From Geminicoccaceae bacterium (lineage in GTDB: Bacteria > Pseudomonadota > Alphaproteobacteria > Geminicoccales > Geminicoccaceae): DNA of 64,000 nucleotides. Shown one piece after another: positions 61,984 through 64,000 of this stretch; the first letter of the stretch is position 1; every line of letters starts with the position of its first letter. The stretch lies in NCBI GenBank assembly GCA_025999455.1, contig AP024683.1:1867501-1931500 (forward strand). Direction: 5' to 3'. The notes under the pieces are model-generated. The model saw only the letters and a program-made list of their open reading frames with translations. It did not search any database and was not told where the DNA came from. The position numbers and the translations under genes were made by a program.

Positions 61984-62988
61984 CTAGCTCGCTCGTCGGA
62001 GATTTCCACCCCCGTCGCGGCCGCGCCCGCGCCGGCGCGGCCGGCGCTCGGCCACCGACCCCGGCACGAGCGGCCGCGCATCGCCCACGAAATAGGCGAA
62101 GGGCAAGAGCGGCCCGTGGCCGCGCGCCGGATCGTGCCAGCCGGGATGCGCCGCCATCCGCAAGAGATGCTCTTTGAGGTCCTGGTTGTCGTGGATCGGT
62201 GTGGCGTGCCGGCCGGCCTTGCGATGTTTGGCGAGCACCAGGGCGGCGAGCCCGGCCACGAAGGGGGCCGCCATCGAGGTGCCCGAGAGTTGCGCCCAGC
62301 CGCCCTCCTTCCAGGTCGACCAGATCTCCTGGCCCGGGGCCATGAAGTCGATCTCCGGCCCGCGCGAGGAGAAGCCCGAGGGGTGGCCCATGGCGTCGTG
62401 CGCCGCGACGGTGAGCACGCTGCCGTAGCGGCCGGGATAGCCGATCGTGTTGGCACCCAGCGCGCCGCTGTTGCCGGCCGCGCAGATCACGACCTTGCCG
62501 GCGGCGAGCGCGGCGTGGACGGCGCGGTAGAGCTCGCGATCGTCGGCTTCGGCGGCGAGCGAGAGCGAGAGGATGTCGGCGCCGGCGGCGACCGCCCAGT
62601 CGATCCCGGCCGCCACCCGGGCGAGCGTGCCGCGCCCCGTCGCGTCGAGGACCTTGGCGACGATCAGCTCGCATTTCGGGGCGGCACCCACGAACCCCAC
62701 CCCGTTGGCGCGGGCCGCGACGATCCCGGCGCAATGCGTGCCGTGGCCGTTCTCGTCCTCGATCCCTTCACCCGTGAAATCGCGCGCCTCGACCACCGCA
62801 CCCTCGAGGTCGGGATGGTCGGTGTCGATCCCGGTGTCGAGGATCGCGACCTTGATCCCTTCGCCGCGCGTCTCGCGCCAGACGAGCGGCAGGCGCAGCA
62901 AGGTTTCGGCCCAGCGCAGCCGTTCCTCGCGGGCTTCCTCGCTGGCCCGACCGCGCGCCTCGCGGGTCCGGATCGCGTGGACGATCAC
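61984..62988 (-). CDS. Subtilisin-like serine protease (S8) without signal peptide
   Basis: 334 residues. The triad is intact: D51 in VAILDTGIDTDHPD, H82 in ENGHGTHCAG and the nucleophile in SGTSMAAPFVAG (about residue 236), plus the oxyanion Asn in CAAGNSGAL. No signal peptide or prodomain is seen, so it is cytoplasmic or exported by a route I cannot see. The C-terminal ~25 residues are very basic (RRPRRRGRGR). The GTG start has no ribosome site of its own and overlaps the stop of a 15-codon upstream frame (GTGA), so coupled translation is possible. Confidence 0.92.
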   Translation of the reverse strand: MIVHAIRTREARGRASEEAREERLRWAETLLRLPLVWRETRGEGIKVAILDTGIDTDHPDLEGAVVEARDFTGEGIEDENGHGTHCAGIVAARANGVGFVGAAPKCELIVAKVLDATGRGTLARVAAGIDWAVAAGADILSLSLAAEADDRELYRAVHAALAAGKVVICAAGNSGALGANTIGYPGRYGSVLTVAAHDAMGHPSGFSSRGPEIDFMAPGQEIWSTWKEGGWAQLSGTSMAAPFVAGLAALVLAKHRKAGRHATPIHDNQDLKEHLLRMAAHPGWHDPARGHGPLLPFAYFVGDARPLVPGSVAERRPRRRGRGRDGGGNLRRAS

Positions 62989-63032
62989 GGGGGCAGGGCG
63001 ACCTCGACCTCGCCGTCCGGTCCTGAAGACAT
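62985..63032 (-). CDS. Possible 15-codon leader minicistron upstream of the subtilase
   Basis: An ATG at 63032 opens 15 codons (starting MSSGPDGEVE) and ends in a TGA that overlaps the subtilase GTG as GTGA, the same junction used by true gene pairs in this window. A weak GAGGA lies a few bases before the ATG. It may only serve to deliver ribosomes to the subtilase start. Confidence 0.3.
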   Translation of the reverse strand: MSSGPDGEVEVALPP

Positions 63033-63113
63033 GGATCCTCGCCGTCGGGGCGGCGCGCGACCGGCCGGCCCCGGAAGGGGTTTTGCTCGGTTCAGATCCT
63101 ATATGCGGAAAAT

Positions 63114-64000
63114 TTACCTTGCACGCGTCGCGGGCTCGAGGATGACCTCCACCCGCCGATTGGCTCGTCGCCCCTCGGGCGTGTCGTTGCTCGCGACCGG
63201 CTGGTCGGGGCCGCGCCCCTCGACCCTGGTCCGTGCCGGATCGAGGCCGCGGTTGCGGACGAGCCAGTCGCGCACCGCCTGGGCGCGGCGCTGGCTGAGC
63301 CGCCGGTTCACGCCTTCGTCGCCCTGCGAATCGGTGTGGCCCACGAAGCGGACCCGCTCGGGGCGGACGAGCTCGATCAGCCGGCCGACCCGCAAGAGCG
63401 CGCCGTTGGCGGCATCCGTGAATTGCTCCGTGCCGAACTGGAAGGCCGTTCCCTCGATCACCGTGACGATCGTCCCGTTCGGCCCCTCCGTGGCGCGCAG
63501 CTCGGCGAGCTGGGCCCGGGAGAGCGGCTCGGGGGCGGGCTCCGGGGCGGCGAGGCCGTCGACCGGCGCGGCCGGGCCGGTCGCCGGGGCGGCCGCGGGC
63601 TCGATCACTTCGGGCCGCCGTTCGCCGGCGTTCGGTTGGCCGCGGAGTTGGGCGAGCTGGGCGGCGTAGAGCTCGGCGTCGCGGCGCGCCGCCGCGGCCT
63701 CGGCGAGGGCCAGCTCGCGCGCCGTGCGGGCCTGCTCGAGCGCCTGGGCGAGGGCTTGGTTGTCGGCCAGGACGCGCAAAAGCTGCTCGCCGAGGTTCTG
63801 CAGCTCGCCGACCGAGGCGGCGGCGATCGCCCGGAGCTCGCCGAGTTCGCCCTCGAGCCGGGCGGCCGTGGCGTCCGCCGTCGCCAGCCGGGCGGTGAGC
63901 TCCTCGATCCGCTTGGCCTGGGCCTCGGCCTCGCTGCGCGCCTTGCCGCGCAGCGTTTCGAGCTCACTTTGGACCTCGCCGAGCCGGCTCACGAGCCCGG
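63114..64000 (-). CDS. OmpA-domain protein with coiled-coil N-terminus (5' end outside window)
   Basis: At least 295 residues; the frame is open to the window edge and a GTG at 63992 may be internal. A long coiled coil (first ~115 residues, heptads of Leu/Ala with Glu/Arg) and a Pro/Ala linker precede an OmpA-like peptidoglycan-binding domain: VRFVGHTDSQGDEGVNRRLSQRRAQAVRDWL and RVEGRGPDQPVASNDTPEGRRANRRVEV, shown here as the markers GHTDSQGD, LSQRRAQAV and NRRVEV. It should anchor to peptidoglycan in the periplasm; Pal-, MotB- or YiaD-like roles cannot be told apart without the start. Confidence 0.88.
   Translation of the reverse strand, partial: GLVSRLGEVQSELETLRGKARSEAEAQAKRIEELTARLATADATAARLEGELGELRAIAAASVGELQNLGEQLLRVLADNQALAQALEQARTARELALAEAAAARRDAELYAAQLAQLRGQPNAGERRPEVIEPAAAPATGPAAPVDGLAAPEPAPEPLSRAQLAELRATEGPNGTIVTVIEGTAFQFGTEQFTDAANGALLRVGRLIELVRPERVRFVGHTDSQGDEGVNRRLSQRRAQAVRDWLVRNRGLDPARTRVEGRGPDQPVASNDTPEGRRANRRVEVILEPATRAR

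Overview
The window is 64 kb of very GC-rich DNA (roughly 70% by eye), densely coding, with frequent GTG/TTG starts and many 4-base start/stop overlaps. Gene content points to an alphaproteobacterium, probably a Rhodospirillales/Geminicoccales-like chromosome: a lanthanide-type XoxF methanol dehydrogenase cluster, a His-type (probably non-discriminating) AspRS, DUF1244, entericidin, TadE/TadG, TctCBA, and the PrkA-YeaH-SpoVR trio. The taxon is inference. I saw no rRNA, tRNA, CRISPR array, prophage or insertion sequence.

Layout. 1-5.9 kb: 3' end of xoxF, its terminator and a DUF3280-like secreted protein. Facing them on the minus strand are a pentapeptide-repeat protein, xoxJ, xoxG and three secreted proteins of unknown function. 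6-9.5 kb: Nit1-type amidohydrolase, aspS, entericidin-like lipoprotein, small Cys protein. 9.5-11.4 kb: TadG- and TadE-like proteins. 11.5-18.2 kb: orphan family-5 solute-binding protein, a large M16 protein with a damaged zinc motif, an FAD oxidoreductase and DUF1244. 18.3-19 kb: HepT-MntA toxin-antitoxin pair. 19-27 kb: cupin, tartrate/isopropylmalate-type dehydrogenase, MFS exporter, IlvD/Edd sugar-acid dehydratase and a three-gene sugar ABC importer ending in a strong terminator. 27-32.6 kb: a glycan/lipid modification block (ChbG-like deacetylase, GtrB-like transferase, GT-C membrane transferase, methyltransferase, GtrA-like flippase) and a XylB-like sugar dehydrogenase. 32.7-38.5 kb: Tat-exported alkaline phosphatase, MFS transporter, TctC-TctB-TctA. 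38.6-43.6 kb: long leader and prkA-yeaH-spoVR. 43.6-50 kb: GT2 enzyme, exonuclease III, ketopantoate-reductase-like enzyme, an orphan OmpR-type regulator, and divergently an Alg8-like synthase with an Alg44-like PilZ protein. 50-54.4 kb: Cfa, an alpha/beta hydrolase and a 708-residue envelope protein. 54.4-58.5 kb: a minus-strand run of UxaA-N, RraA-like, PuuE-like deacetylase, double GNAT and PotA-like ATPase. 58.6-64 kb: AlaX, MBL-fold hydrolase, HugZ-like protein, TerC, subtilase, and an OmpA-domain protein running off the end.

How it fits together. XoxF/XoxG/XoxJ form a periplasmic methanol (alcohol) oxidation module. The ABC importer, IlvD/Edd dehydratase and XylB-like dehydrogenase suggest oxidative, non-phosphorylative pentose use. 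TctCBA and the tartrate-type dehydrogenase suggest organic-acid use. The Alg8/Alg44-like pair suggests a c-di-GMP-controlled exopolysaccharide. The most unusual items are that pair without other alginate genes, the M16 protein with His changed to Asn, the methyltransferase reading frame that runs antisense through the whole flippase gene, the five-gene UxaA-N/RraA/deacetylase run, and the uncharacterised secreted proteins beside xoxGJ.
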